A DNA stretch of 47,746 bases from Campylobacterota bacterium (GTDB lineage: Bacteria; Campylobacterota; Campylobacteria; Campylobacterales; Hydrogenimonadaceae). The stretch covers positions 1-47,746 of the forward strand of contig JAADEJ010000059.1 in NCBI GenBank assembly GCA_013153475.1. Reading direction: 5' to 3'. Under the pieces are notes generated by a model, which saw only the letters and a list, made by a program, of their open reading frames with translations, did not search any database and had not been told where the DNA came from. The position numbers and the translations under genes were made by a program. Of the stretch, positions 17,085 to 26,285 are shown piece by piece; the first letter of the stretch is position 1; every line of letters starts with the position of its first letter.

Positions 17085-18812
17085 ATGATCGAATCGATCT
17101 GGCATTTTCTGGAAGCCTCCACGGTCTACCTGCTGTCGCTCCTTTTTGTGTTGATTCTCTTTCTCTACATTTACGACCGCTTCATTCAGCGGCGGCACCA
17201 GCTGCTGATCAACTATCCGGTCATCGGGCGGTTCCGTTACCTTTTCGAACTGTTGCGCGAGCCCCTTCGCCAATATTTTGCCGACGAGAAGTTTTTTGAG
17301 TCCCGTGACAAGGTGGATTGGGTCTACAAGGCGGCCAAGAATAAGCCAAACTACGTCTCCTTTTCGGTCTCCCAGCCTTTCCCGGAGTCGCGTTTCATTC
17401 TCAAGCATGCCCAGGGCGGGGTGTTGAACGACGATGAGGTCAGCGAGGACGTAAGCGTGACGTTCGGCGCCGAGAGGCCCAAACCCTTCGTCTCCAAAAC
17501 CCCTATTATCCGCTCCGCCATGAGCGACGGGGCTCTAAGCCCCGAAGCGACCCGGGCTTTCAGTCTGGGGGCGAAACTCTCGGACCTGACCTACAATACC
17601 GGGGAGGGCGGTCTGACATCCAACCATCTCTACACCTATCGGCCCGATCCCGCAAACGACCGTTTTCTGGAGATTATCGAGGGGACGCCCTTCGCCAAGA
17701 AGGTGTTCGAAATAGTCGAAAAGCTCTTCAACCGCAATTACGCCATCAAGGCGTATCGCAAGATTCTGCTCAAAGGCAACCGAACCGCCAACACCTATAT
17801 CTATGACGAGACGACACAGGTGCTTTTCAGGGTCAATTGGCAGGCGCCGCTGGAAGCCTTTCCCGAAGAGGTGCCCGAATCGCTGCCCAATCTGATCTTT
17901 CAGATGAGTTCGGGGCTCTACGGGGTGCGCGACGAGAAGGGGGAATTCGACCCCGAGCGGTATCAGAAAGTGATGCGCTTTTGCCGGATGACCGAGATCA
18001 AACTGGCCCAGGGGGCCAAGCAGACCGGCGGAAAACTGGCCGGCTCCAAAGTGACCGCCGATATCGCCTACTATCGCGGCGTACCGGAAGGAAAGGACCT
18101 CTTTTCTCCCAACCGCTTTCCCTATGCCGATACGGCCGACCACCTGCTGGAGTTTATCGGGCGGCTTCAGGAGCTTTCCGGCAAGCCGGTAGGCGTGAAG
18201 ATCGTGGTCAGCGATATGCAAAAGACCGAGGAGCTGGTGGCCAGGGCGGCCGAACGTTACAAAGAGGGCAAACCGCTGCCCGATTTCATTACCGTGGACG
18301 GCGGGGACGGCGGCAGCGCCACGGCGCCGTTGGAGATGATGGAGTCGGTGGGGTTGACCCTGCACAACGCGTTGTATGTGCTCGATTCCGCCCTGAAAAA
18401 ATACGGTTTGCGGGAGAAGGTCCGCATTGTCGCCAGCGGCAAGATTCTAACTCCCGATGACGTGGTGATCGCCCTGGCCATGGGGGCGGACGCCGTGGGA
18501 ATCGCCCGGGGGTTCATGATGAGCGGCGGCTGTATCCGCGCCCGGATGTGTTCGGGGTTCGGATCGCACCAGTGCCCCGTGGGTATGGCTACGCAGGACC
18601 CCAAGCTTCGGGCCTCCTACCTGGTCGTGCGCAAAGGGCATGAGATCGCCAACTACCATCGCAACCTGGTCAAAGGGGTGCGAACGCTGTTGGCCATCAT
18701 GGGCAAACGCCACATTGCCGAGCTGTCAAGAAAAGATCTGACCTACAAGACCAATACGGGTGAGATCTATTTCGATGTCGATCGCTACTTTGCGGAGAAG
18801 TTTCACGCGTAG
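17085..18812 (+). CDS. FMN-binding glutamate-synthase-family protein, membrane-anchored
   Basis: N-terminal transmembrane segment; GEGGLTSNHL, KIVVSDMQK, FITVDGGDGGSATAPLEMM, ASGKILTPDDVVIALAMGADAVGIARGFM, CHQCPVGMATQDP-like segment. Confidence 0.85.
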   Translation: MIESIWHFLEASTVYLLSLLFVLILFLYIYDRFIQRRHQLLINYPVIGRFRYLFELLREPLRQYFADEKFFESRDKVDWVYKAAKNKPNYVSFSVSQPFPESRFILKHAQGGVLNDDEVSEDVSVTFGAERPKPFVSKTPIIRSAMSDGALSPEATRAFSLGAKLSDLTYNTGEGGLTSNHLYTYRPDPANDRFLEIIEGTPFAKKVFEIVEKLFNRNYAIKAYRKILLKGNRTANTYIYDETTQVLFRVNWQAPLEAFPEEVPESLPNLIFQMSSGLYGVRDEKGEFDPERYQKVMRFCRMTEIKLAQGAKQTGGKLAGSKVTADIAYYRGVPEGKDLFSPNRFPYADTADHLLEFIGRLQELSGKPVGVKIVVSDMQKTEELVARAAERYKEGKPLPDFITVDGGDGGSATAPLEMMESVGLTLHNALYVLDSALKKYGLREKVRIVASGKILTPDDVVIALAMGADAVGIARGFMMSGGCIRARMCSGFGSHQCPVGMATQDPKLRASYLVVRKGHEIANYHRNLVKGVRTLLAIMGKRHIAELSRKDLTYKTNTGEIYFDVDRYFAEKFHA

Positions 18813-21800
18813 ATGGGCCCGGTACGCTATTTTCTGACCAACAAACGACTCAACCATATTCTGCTCCTTTTTGTCCTGCTGGCGGGCATCAACGCCTGGC
18901 GGGAGATTCCCAAGGAGCTCTTTCCCGACGTGACGCTCAACATGATCGACGTCTCCGGCGGTTACGCCGGTTCCAGCGCCAGGATTCTGGACAAGATGGC
19001 GGTGCGGGACATCGAGGACGCCATCGAGAGCATAGAGGGGATCAAAACCAGCGAAACCATCATCACTCCCGGACGGTTTGACATCATTCTCACCCTCGAA
19101 GACGGGGTGGAGCCGGTGGATATTCTCAGCAAGGTCAAAAACGCCATCGCCGCCAGCCGCCAATACCTGCCCGCCGATATGGTGGAACCGGTGGCGACCA
19201 TTCTGACCCGCAAACATGAACTGCTCTCTTTGTCCCTGGCTTCCGAAAAGCTGGACAAAAAGGCCCTTCTCGATCGCGCCAAGGCGATCAAAAGCGAACT
19301 GATGCGTATCGACGGGTTGGCGGAGATCAGGATTTTCGGCGATTCGGACGAGGAGATACTCTTTCGGGTCGATACCCGGGCCCTGGAGGCGTTGGGTGTG
19401 GATCCCAATCTCTTTCTCGAAGCCCTTTCTGCGGTATCGTATATCTATCCCGTCGGCGATATCGAAAAGCCGGGAGCCTACGCTTTCGTCTCCACCGTAC
19501 ACGGCAAAGGGGGTGAGCGTGCCTGGCGACAGACCTGGATACGGGTGGGGCAAAAGGAGGTGCGGCTGGGCGACGTGGCCCGCGTGAGTCGCCGGTTGAC
19601 ACCCACCGCCACCCTCTCCTCTTTCGACGGTCTGGATAACGTGACGCTCAAAATCTACAAAAACGTCCGAAGCGACGCCATCGCGCTTTCCAAAAAACTC
19701 CATGCCGAGGTAGCGACACTGCAGAAACGTTATCCGAACGTGGTTATGAGTATCTACCACGACACCTCCGTGCCCATCAAGAAGCGTCTGAATGTCATTA
19801 TCGCCAATATCATGTTCGGGCTGGTGCTCATCTTCATCACGATGGCGTGGCTGATCAATACCCGCATCGCGGCGGTGGTGACATTGGGCATTCCCTTTTC
19901 GTTTGCCATCGGATTGCTTATCATCTACTACTTCGGTTATACGATCAATATCGTCTCTTTGCTGGGCGCTTTGATCGTGATCGGTATCGTGGTGGATGAC
20001 GCGGTGGTGGTGGCCGAGAATATTCAGCGCTACCTGGATGAGGGGATGCCTCGCGAGGAGGCGGTGCTTAAAGGGGTGCGCCAGATGGTCTTGCCCGTGA
20101 CCCTGGCCACCGTCACGACCGTGGCGGCTTTTTTGCCCCTCTTTCTTTTAAGCGGCGAAGTGGCCCACTTTATCATCCTCATTCCCATTGTGGTGGTGGC
20201 GGTGCTGACGGGTTCACTGCTGGAGGCCTTCTTCTTTTTGCCCCTGCACGCCAAAGAGTGGCTCAAACCGGGCGGTATGCGGGTGGACTGGACACCCCTG
20301 CAGCGGCTTTATACCCGGGTGTTGGCCTCTCTCGTCCGCTACAAGCGGGTGTCGCTGGCGCTCTTTCTTGTGGCGGTTCCCCTGGCGGGAACCTGGCTGC
20401 TGGGACGGCTGCACTACCAGTTTTTTCCCTCGTTTGACAGTCGTTATATCTATGTCACGGGCCGAACCGATCTGAACACGCCCATCGAAAAGACCCATGC
20501 CGTGGCCAAAGAGATCGTTCGGACGTTGCTGGCCCACAGGAAGGAGCTGGGGATCAAGTCGGTGTCGGCGGTGGCGGGATCGCGTACCACGTTGGGCGGC
20601 GAGAACGAAAAAGACAACGGCGCCTTTTACATTACCGTGGAACTTTGGGAGATGAAAGACAAAGACTGGATCAACCGGTGGCTCAACCCGGTGCTCAATC
20701 TCTCGTTTGATTTCAACAACCCCGAAAAACGGCGGGAGAGACATACCTATGAATTGGCCAAACCCATCGGCAAACTGATCGCCCCGTTCAAAGAGCGCTA
20801 CCGTCTGGAGGAGCTGGGGGTGCGTCAGCGCCATATCGGGGTGGTGCGCAACGATATCAAGATCAACTTTTTCGGGGCGCCGCAAAAAGAGATTCTGGCG
20901 GCGATGGAAAACGTCAAAAAGGCTCTGAAAGCCATACACGGGGTGGTGGCGGTCAGTGACAATCTCCAATACGGCAAACGGGAGTACCGTATCCGCCTCA
21001 ACGATTACGGGGAGCGGCTGGGGTTGAGCGAAGGGGGAGTGGCCCGAATGCTTTCCGGGTACTTTCTCACCCGACGCCGCGCGTTGACCTTCGGCCCCGA
21101 AGGGGTTGTGGAGATCCGTACCGAGGCGCTGGACAAAGATGAGCTTGCGCGCCTGAAACAGTTCGCGCTGCCCCTGCCGGATGGCCGTTATGTACGTCTC
21201 TCCGCGGTGGCGGATCTGGAGGCGGAGCGGGATTTCATGCAGATCAAAAAGCGTGACGGGGTGCCGGTGAAATCGGTTTTCGCGACGGTGGACAAACGGA
21301 TTGTCACCCCCAATGACGTACTGGCTGACCTGGAACCTTTGCTTGACAAACTCAAACAGCAGGGTATCGGCATCCGGTTGATGGGCGAGAAAGAGAAGAA
21401 CGCCCAACTGGCCAAAGAGATGCGCCACGCCACCATGATCGCGCTCTTTCTGATTTTGGCGGCGTTGCTGATTATCTTTGACCGTCTCCGGTCGGCTTTG
21501 ATGGTCATGAGTGTCATTCCCCTCTCCATTTTCGGGGCCCTGGCGGGGCACTGGGTAATGGGCATCAACCTCTCCATGCCTTCGATCATCGGTATTCTGG
21601 GGTTGGCCGGGGTGGTGGTGAATGACGGGATCATCATGCTCGATTTTCTGCACGGCACCCGGGACTACGAGACCTTCCTCAAACGGGCGGCCCTGCGTCT
21701 GCGCCCCATTCTGATTACGTCGCTAACCACTTTTTTGGGGCTTTTTACCCTCATCTTCTACGCCACGGGACAGGCGGTGATTTTGCAGCCGATCGCCGTG

Positions 21801-21896
21801 GCCATCGGATTCGGGCTTTTGTGGGGGACGGTGCTCAATCTATTCTATCTGCCGGTGCTGTATGCCGTGTGGTACGGGATTGGGCGAAAAGGTTAA
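18813..21896 (+). CDS. RND-family efflux/transport permease (AcrB-like)
   Basis: 1027 aa, IPKELFPDV, paired hydrophobic clusters, VDDAVVVAENIQRYLDEG motif, VNDGIIMLDF in the second half. Confidence 0.9.
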   Translation: MGPVRYFLTNKRLNHILLLFVLLAGINAWREIPKELFPDVTLNMIDVSGGYAGSSARILDKMAVRDIEDAIESIEGIKTSETIITPGRFDIILTLEDGVEPVDILSKVKNAIAASRQYLPADMVEPVATILTRKHELLSLSLASEKLDKKALLDRAKAIKSELMRIDGLAEIRIFGDSDEEILFRVDTRALEALGVDPNLFLEALSAVSYIYPVGDIEKPGAYAFVSTVHGKGGERAWRQTWIRVGQKEVRLGDVARVSRRLTPTATLSSFDGLDNVTLKIYKNVRSDAIALSKKLHAEVATLQKRYPNVVMSIYHDTSVPIKKRLNVIIANIMFGLVLIFITMAWLINTRIAAVVTLGIPFSFAIGLLIIYYFGYTINIVSLLGALIVIGIVVDDAVVVAENIQRYLDEGMPREEAVLKGVRQMVLPVTLATVTTVAAFLPLFLLSGEVAHFIILIPIVVVAVLTGSLLEAFFFLPLHAKEWLKPGGMRVDWTPLQRLYTRVLASLVRYKRVSLALFLVAVPLAGTWLLGRLHYQFFPSFDSRYIYVTGRTDLNTPIEKTHAVAKEIVRTLLAHRKELGIKSVSAVAGSRTTLGGENEKDNGAFYITVELWEMKDKDWINRWLNPVLNLSFDFNNPEKRRERHTYELAKPIGKLIAPFKERYRLEELGVRQRHIGVVRNDIKINFFGAPQKEILAAMENVKKALKAIHGVVAVSDNLQYGKREYRIRLNDYGERLGLSEGGVARMLSGYFLTRRRALTFGPEGVVEIRTEALDKDELARLKQFALPLPDGRYVRLSAVADLEAERDFMQIKKRDGVPVKSVFATVDKRIVTPNDVLADLEPLLDKLKQQGIGIRLMGEKEKNAQLAKEMRHATMIALFLILAALLIIFDRLRSALMVMSVIPLSIFGALAGHWVMGINLSMPSIIGILGLAGVVVNDGIIMLDFLHGTRDYETFLKRAALRLRPILITSLTTFLGLFTLIFYATGQAVILQPIAVAIGFGLLWGTVLNLFYLPVLYAVWYGIGRKG

Positions 21897-21945
21897 TATA
21901 AAGCGAAACCTTTTATAATAGACAACAAAGCCTAAAGGTGGGACG

Positions 21946-22617
21946 ATGACACAGGAAGAACTTGACGCGTTGATGGCCGGTGAGCTGGATCTTGACGAGG
22001 TGGCCGACGAGGCGGAGGAGAAGGCGTCTGCACCCGAAACGCAGGAGGCGTCCGACGAGGCGGAAGGGGATGAGGTGATTACCCCGCCGCCGGCGACCAA
22101 GGAGCACCGTGTCGTCAGCCAGCTCGATGACGTCACCCGTGACAGCGAGGAGAAGGCGAGCGAGATTTTCGACGCCCTTGATTCGGTGATGAACCATGTG
22201 GACGAGAGCCTGGGCAAGTTGGAGCGCATGGGCAAGATCGCCGACGATTACGAATCGCTCTTTGCGACGTTAAGAGAGAAGTTTCCCCATATCAACCGCT
22301 TCGCGCGGGCGCAGGAAGAGGCCGAAGAGCTCAAGGGGCTCATCGACGAGACGACCGAAAAGCTCCAGGAGGCCAACGACCAGGTGTTGGGAGCCATGGA
22401 TACCATGCAGTATCAGGATATCCACCGACAAAAGATCGAGCGGGTCATCAACATCATGCGCGCGCTCAGCAAATATATGAGTGCCCTGTTTGAAGGGAAT
22501 ATCGAGGATGAGAAGCGGGTCAAGTCGGCCAAACATATCGAGGGTGACACCCACACCGAAGATGTCATCAGCAATGACGACATCGAGGCGCTGATCGCGC
22601 AGTTTGGAGGCAAATAG
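21946..22617 (+). CDS. cheZ: CheZ-like chemotaxis protein phosphatase
   Basis: Central DTMQYQDIHRQKIERVINIM typical of CheZ; C-terminal SNDDIEALIAQFGGK; N-terminal MTQEELDALMAGEL. Confidence 0.8.
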   Translation: MTQEELDALMAGELDLDEVADEAEEKASAPETQEASDEAEGDEVITPPPATKEHRVVSQLDDVTRDSEEKASEIFDALDSVMNHVDESLGKLERMGKIADDYESLFATLREKFPHINRFARAQEEAEELKGLIDETTEKLQEANDQVLGAMDTMQYQDIHRQKIERVINIMRALSKYMSALFEGNIEDEKRVKSAKHIEGDTHTEDVISNDDIEALIAQFGGK

Positions 22618-22621
22618 ATTG

Positions 22622-23893
22622 GTGGAACTGCTTTCGCCCGCGGGCAATCTGGAGAAGCTCAAGATCGCCCTGGCCTACGGGGCCGACGCGGTATACGGCG
22701 GGGTGAGCCACTTTTCGCTTAGAATCCGAAGCGGCAAGGAGTTTACCTACGAGAGTTTCGCCGAAGGCATAGACTATGCCCACGCCCGGGGCAAAAAGGT
22801 GTATGTCACCGTCAACGGTTTTCCCTTCAACGCCCAGCTTGACCTGTACCGGGAGCATCTGGAACGCATGGCGGCCATGGGGCCGGACGCCTTTATCGTG
22901 GCGACGCCGGGGCTTGTGCGCATGGTCTCGGAGGTGGCGCCCGACGTGCCGATTCACCTCTCTACCCAGGCCAACGTGATGAACGTGCTGGACGCGAAGT
23001 TCTATTACGATCTGGGGGTGCGGCGTATCATCGCCGCCAGGGAGATCAGCCTCAAAGACCTGGAAGCGATCAAAAAGGAGCTGCCCGATCTGGAGCTGGA
23101 GGTGTTCGTGCACGGCTCCATGTGTTTTGCCTACAGCGGGCGATGCCTCATTAGCGCCCTGCAGAGCGGCCGGGTGCCCAACCGCGGGAGTTGCGCCAAC
23201 GACTGCCGTTTTCCCTATGTGCTCTATGCCGAAAACCCCGAAAGCGGCACCTTGCTGAGGCTGGAGGAGTACCCGGAGGTGGGTACCTACATCATGAACG
23301 CCAAAGACCTGAATCTCGCCTCTCATGTGCACGAGATTTTAAAGAGCGGGGCGGTCGATTCGCTGAAAATCGAGGGACGCACCAAAAGTCCCTATTACGT
23401 GGCCGCCGCCACCCACGCCTACCGGATGGCGATAGACGATTTTCACGCCGGACGCCACCGGCCCGGGTTGTACCAAAAAGAGTTGCGTACCACCAAGCAT
23501 AGGGGATTTACCGACGCCTATTTGATCCACCGCCCCTTTGAGCGGGATGCCACCCAGAGCCTGGAGAGTTCCATCAGCGAAGGAACCCACCAGGTGCACG
23601 CCCAGGTGGATGAGCGGGGACTGGCCTTTTTGACCAAAGAGAAGATTTGCGAGGGGGATGTGCTGGAGATTCTGGCTCCCGCCGGCGCCCCCCTTCGGCC
23701 CGCCTCGTCGGAGCGTGGGGAGATTTTTGAGCAAGAGGGGGTCTGGAAAGTGCGCTTACGCCGGCTGGAGACACCGACGGGCAAAGTTTATGAGTGTATC
23801 CACAGCGGCAACGAAAACCCGGTCTTACTGCCGGGGGTCTTGCCCCCCTTTAGCTTTTTGCGCAAACCTACAGCATCGAAAGGAGAGTTATGA
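22622..23893 (+). CDS. Peptidase U32 family protein (TrhP/RlhA-type)
   Basis: LLSPAGNLEKLKIALAYGADAVYGG, HLSTQANV, EVFVHGSMCFAYSGRCLISALQSGRVPNRGSCANDCRFPY cysteine motif. Start GTG 22622 or TTG 22619. Confidence 0.88.
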   Translation: MELLSPAGNLEKLKIALAYGADAVYGGVSHFSLRIRSGKEFTYESFAEGIDYAHARGKKVYVTVNGFPFNAQLDLYREHLERMAAMGPDAFIVATPGLVRMVSEVAPDVPIHLSTQANVMNVLDAKFYYDLGVRRIIAAREISLKDLEAIKKELPDLELEVFVHGSMCFAYSGRCLISALQSGRVPNRGSCANDCRFPYVLYAENPESGTLLRLEEYPEVGTYIMNAKDLNLASHVHEILKSGAVDSLKIEGRTKSPYYVAAATHAYRMAIDDFHAGRHRPGLYQKELRTTKHRGFTDAYLIHRPFERDATQSLESSISEGTHQVHAQVDERGLAFLTKEKICEGDVLEILAPAGAPLRPASSERGEIFEQEGVWKVRLRRLETPTGKVYECIHSGNENPVLLPGVLPPFSFLRKPTASKGEL

Positions 23894-24387
23894 GATTTGT
23901 ATCTATCATTATCGGCAGCAAGAGTGATTATGACGTGATGAAAGAGTGTGCCAAGACGCTGGAGAAGTTCGGTGTTCCCTATGAGTTGATCATCTCGTCG
24001 GCCCACCGCAGTCCGGAGCGGACCAAAAACTACATCAAAGAGGCCGAGGCGCGGGGCGCGGTGGTTTTTATTGCCGCGGCGGGCATGGCGGCCCACCTGG
24101 CCGGCGCCGTTGCGGCCACCACCATCAAACCCGTCATCGGCGTGCCCATGAGCTCGTCGGACCTGCGGGGGGAAGACGCGTTGTTAAGCACGGTGATGAT
24201 GCCCGCGGGTATGCCGGTGGCCACGCTTGCCATCGGCAAGGCGGGGGCCATTAACAGCGCCTATCTGGCCATGCAGATTCTGGCTATCGATGATGATGAA
24301 CTGCGGGTCAAACTGACAGAAGACCGCCTGGCCAAAGCCAAAAAGGTGGAGACCGATTCGGCGGAGATCGAGGTTTTGATCAAGTGA
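23890..24387 (+). CDS. purE: 5-(carboxyamino)imidazole ribonucleotide mutase
   Basis: IIIGSKSDYDVMKECAKTLEKFGVPYELIISSAHRSPERT, AAAGMAAHLAGAVAATTIKPVIGVPM. Confidence 0.96.
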   Translation: MRFVSIIIGSKSDYDVMKECAKTLEKFGVPYELIISSAHRSPERTKNYIKEAEARGAVVFIAAAGMAAHLAGAVAATTIKPVIGVPMSSSDLRGEDALLSTVMMPAGMPVATLAIGKAGAINSAYLAMQILAIDDDELRVKLTEDRLAKAKKVETDSAEIEVLIK

Positions 24388-24423
24388 CGGCACGGTGTAC
24401 GCGGACGTGAGGAAGGAGGGGCT

Positions 24424-24912
24424 GTGGGTACCTGGTTGAACATTCGGGCATACGCCAAACTGACCGGCAAAGATTTTGACGAAGTGTTGGAAATGGTGGA
24501 CAACGGCCTGGTGGAGCATAAGGAAGAGGAAGACGGCGAGATATTTATCAAAGCCGATCCCCAGGAGAGTATGCCCGTCAAGTCCGAGCCGGCGGCCGGT
24601 GAGGTGCTGAAGGTTGATATGGAGAGCGCCGACGGGTTGCAGTTTGTGGAAAAGACCATCGGCACCATCCTCTCCATGCACGAGAAGGTGGTGGACGCCA
24701 AAGAGGAGACTGTTGAGGCGCTTAAGAGCGAAAACGAGTTTTTGAAAGAGGCGCTTACCTCCATGCAGGAGCTTTATGACGAGGATCGCCGCACCATCGA
24801 GACGCTCACCAAAGAGCTGGACGCTACCCGGGAGGAGCTGGAGTTCGTGAAGCGCAAATATAAATTGATGTGGGGCAAAATGGTGGAGAAACACGCGGGG
24901 AAAAAGGCGTGA
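24424..24912 (+). CDS. Conserved hypothetical coiled-coil protein (possibly DUF3972-type)
   Basis: 162-aa ORF with N-terminal helix-turn-helix-like segment and long C-terminal coiled coil; GTG start after AAGGAGG. Confidence 0.6.
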   Translation: MGTWLNIRAYAKLTGKDFDEVLEMVDNGLVEHKEEEDGEIFIKADPQESMPVKSEPAAGEVLKVDMESADGLQFVEKTIGTILSMHEKVVDAKEETVEALKSENEFLKEALTSMQELYDEDRRTIETLTKELDATREELEFVKRKYKLMWGKMVEKHAGKKA

Positions 24913-25778
24913 AGCTGACGCCCGAATGTGTCAATTGCATCTTCTCCCAGGCCCTGCGGGTCTGCCGAACCCTCGGTGTGGACGATGTTACGGCCAAAAA
25001 GGTACTGGACGCGGTGGCGTTGGACGTGCCGGGATGGCGCATGGAAGAGACCCCGCCGCAGGTGGCATCCCGGGTCTATCCGTTGATCGGCCGGCTGCTT
25101 GAAAAGAGAGACCTCTACGCCGAGCAGAAGGCCGAGGCCACCCGTCACGCCGCCGGGTTGGTATCCGAAGCGGCCGCTCTGGCCGCGCGGGAACCCGACG
25201 CGTTGACGGCGGCGCTCAAAGCGGCGGTGGCGGGCAACGTGATCGATCTGGCGGCCACCCATACGTTCGATCTGAAAGAGGAGATCGCCAAGATTTTTCA
25301 GACCCCTTTCGCGGTGGATGATACCGCTTCGCTCAAAACGGCCCTGGCTTCGGCCCGGGAAGTGATGGTAGTGGGTGACAACGCCGGTGAGCATCTGTTT
25401 GACAAACTGCTTTTGCAATCGCTCAAAACCCTCTACCCGCATCTAAAACTCACCTACGCGGTGCGGGGTGCGCCCATCATTAACGACATCACCTACGCGC
25501 AAGCGCAAAGCGCGGGGATTGGCGAGGTGGCGGAGATTCTGGACAGCGGGGTGGATACGCCGGGGTTGGATCTTTCGCGCGCCTCTCAAGCCTTTATGCG
25601 CCGGTACGAGGCCAGTGACGTCATTATCGCCAAGGGGATGGGCAACTATGAGTGCCTCGACGACACCGCCACCCGGCCCACCTGGTTTTTGCTCAAGATC
25701 AAGTGTGAGGTGGTGGCCGCCTCTTTGGGGCGGTCGGTCGGGGAGATCATCTGCAAACGAGGAGGTCCCGATGCTTGA
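24909..25778 (+). CDS. DUF89/ARMT1-like family protein
   Basis: Starts VKLTPECVNCIFSQA; VVGDNAGEHLFDKLLLQSL, VRGAPIINDITYAQA, IAKGMGNYECL motifs. Confidence 0.8.
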   Translation: MKLTPECVNCIFSQALRVCRTLGVDDVTAKKVLDAVALDVPGWRMEETPPQVASRVYPLIGRLLEKRDLYAEQKAEATRHAAGLVSEAAALAAREPDALTAALKAAVAGNVIDLAATHTFDLKEEIAKIFQTPFAVDDTASLKTALASAREVMVVGDNAGEHLFDKLLLQSLKTLYPHLKLTYAVRGAPIINDITYAQAQSAGIGEVAEILDSGVDTPGLDLSRASQAFMRRYEASDVIIAKGMGNYECLDDTATRPTWFLLKIKCEVVAASLGRSVGEIICKRGGPDA

Positions 25779-26268
25779 GAAGTGGATCGACGACAGACTG
25801 TTGCCTTTTCTTTTTACCCATCCGCGCCATCCGATGCGTTTTAACGAACTGATGCGTGCCAACAAGCTGCTGGTGGACGATATGCCGTTGGAAGGGCAGA
25901 TTCCCGGCATGAAGTTGCGGCTTTTCAGGGCCTACCTGGTGATGTTTGCGCTCTTTAACGCCGTGCTGATTCCTCTGGCGATGCTGTTGCACGGTATTCT
26001 GGCCAAAATCGACTGTCACGCCGCGATTGTGCTGGCGGTCTTTTTTACCCTCTTCTTTTTCGGTGTGCTGACCATTTTCAAACAGTGGGCCGCCGAGAAG
26101 ATGGCCGAGAAGTTGATCAAAGAGGCGTGGGCGATTCACTTTCCCTTTTACGATTATGCGCAGTATCATGTGAAAGTGGCCCGTTTTTACGATGACGCCG
26201 TGGAACGGGGCGTCACAGGGGCCAATCTGGAGATGTATATTCAAAACGCCCTCTCGCTGGAAGCGTAG
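25771..26268 (+). CDS. Hypothetical membrane protein
   Basis: MLEKWIDDRLLPF start after an AGGAGG site; two hydrophobic segments. Confidence 0.65.
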   Translation: MLEKWIDDRLLPFLFTHPRHPMRFNELMRANKLLVDDMPLEGQIPGMKLRLFRAYLVMFALFNAVLIPLAMLLHGILAKIDCHAAIVLAVFFTLFFFGVLTIFKQWAAEKMAEKLIKEAWAIHFPFYDYAQYHVKVARFYDDAVERGVTGANLEMYIQNALSLEA

Positions 26269-26278
26269 GGCGCTTTTT
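26243..26278. terminator. Putative bidirectional intrinsic terminator overlapping the 3' end of the 25771-26268 gene
   Basis: AAAACGCCCT-CT-CGCT-GGA-AGCG-T-AGGGCG-C-TTTTT. Confidence 0.75.
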
Positions 26279-26285
26279 CGCGAAA

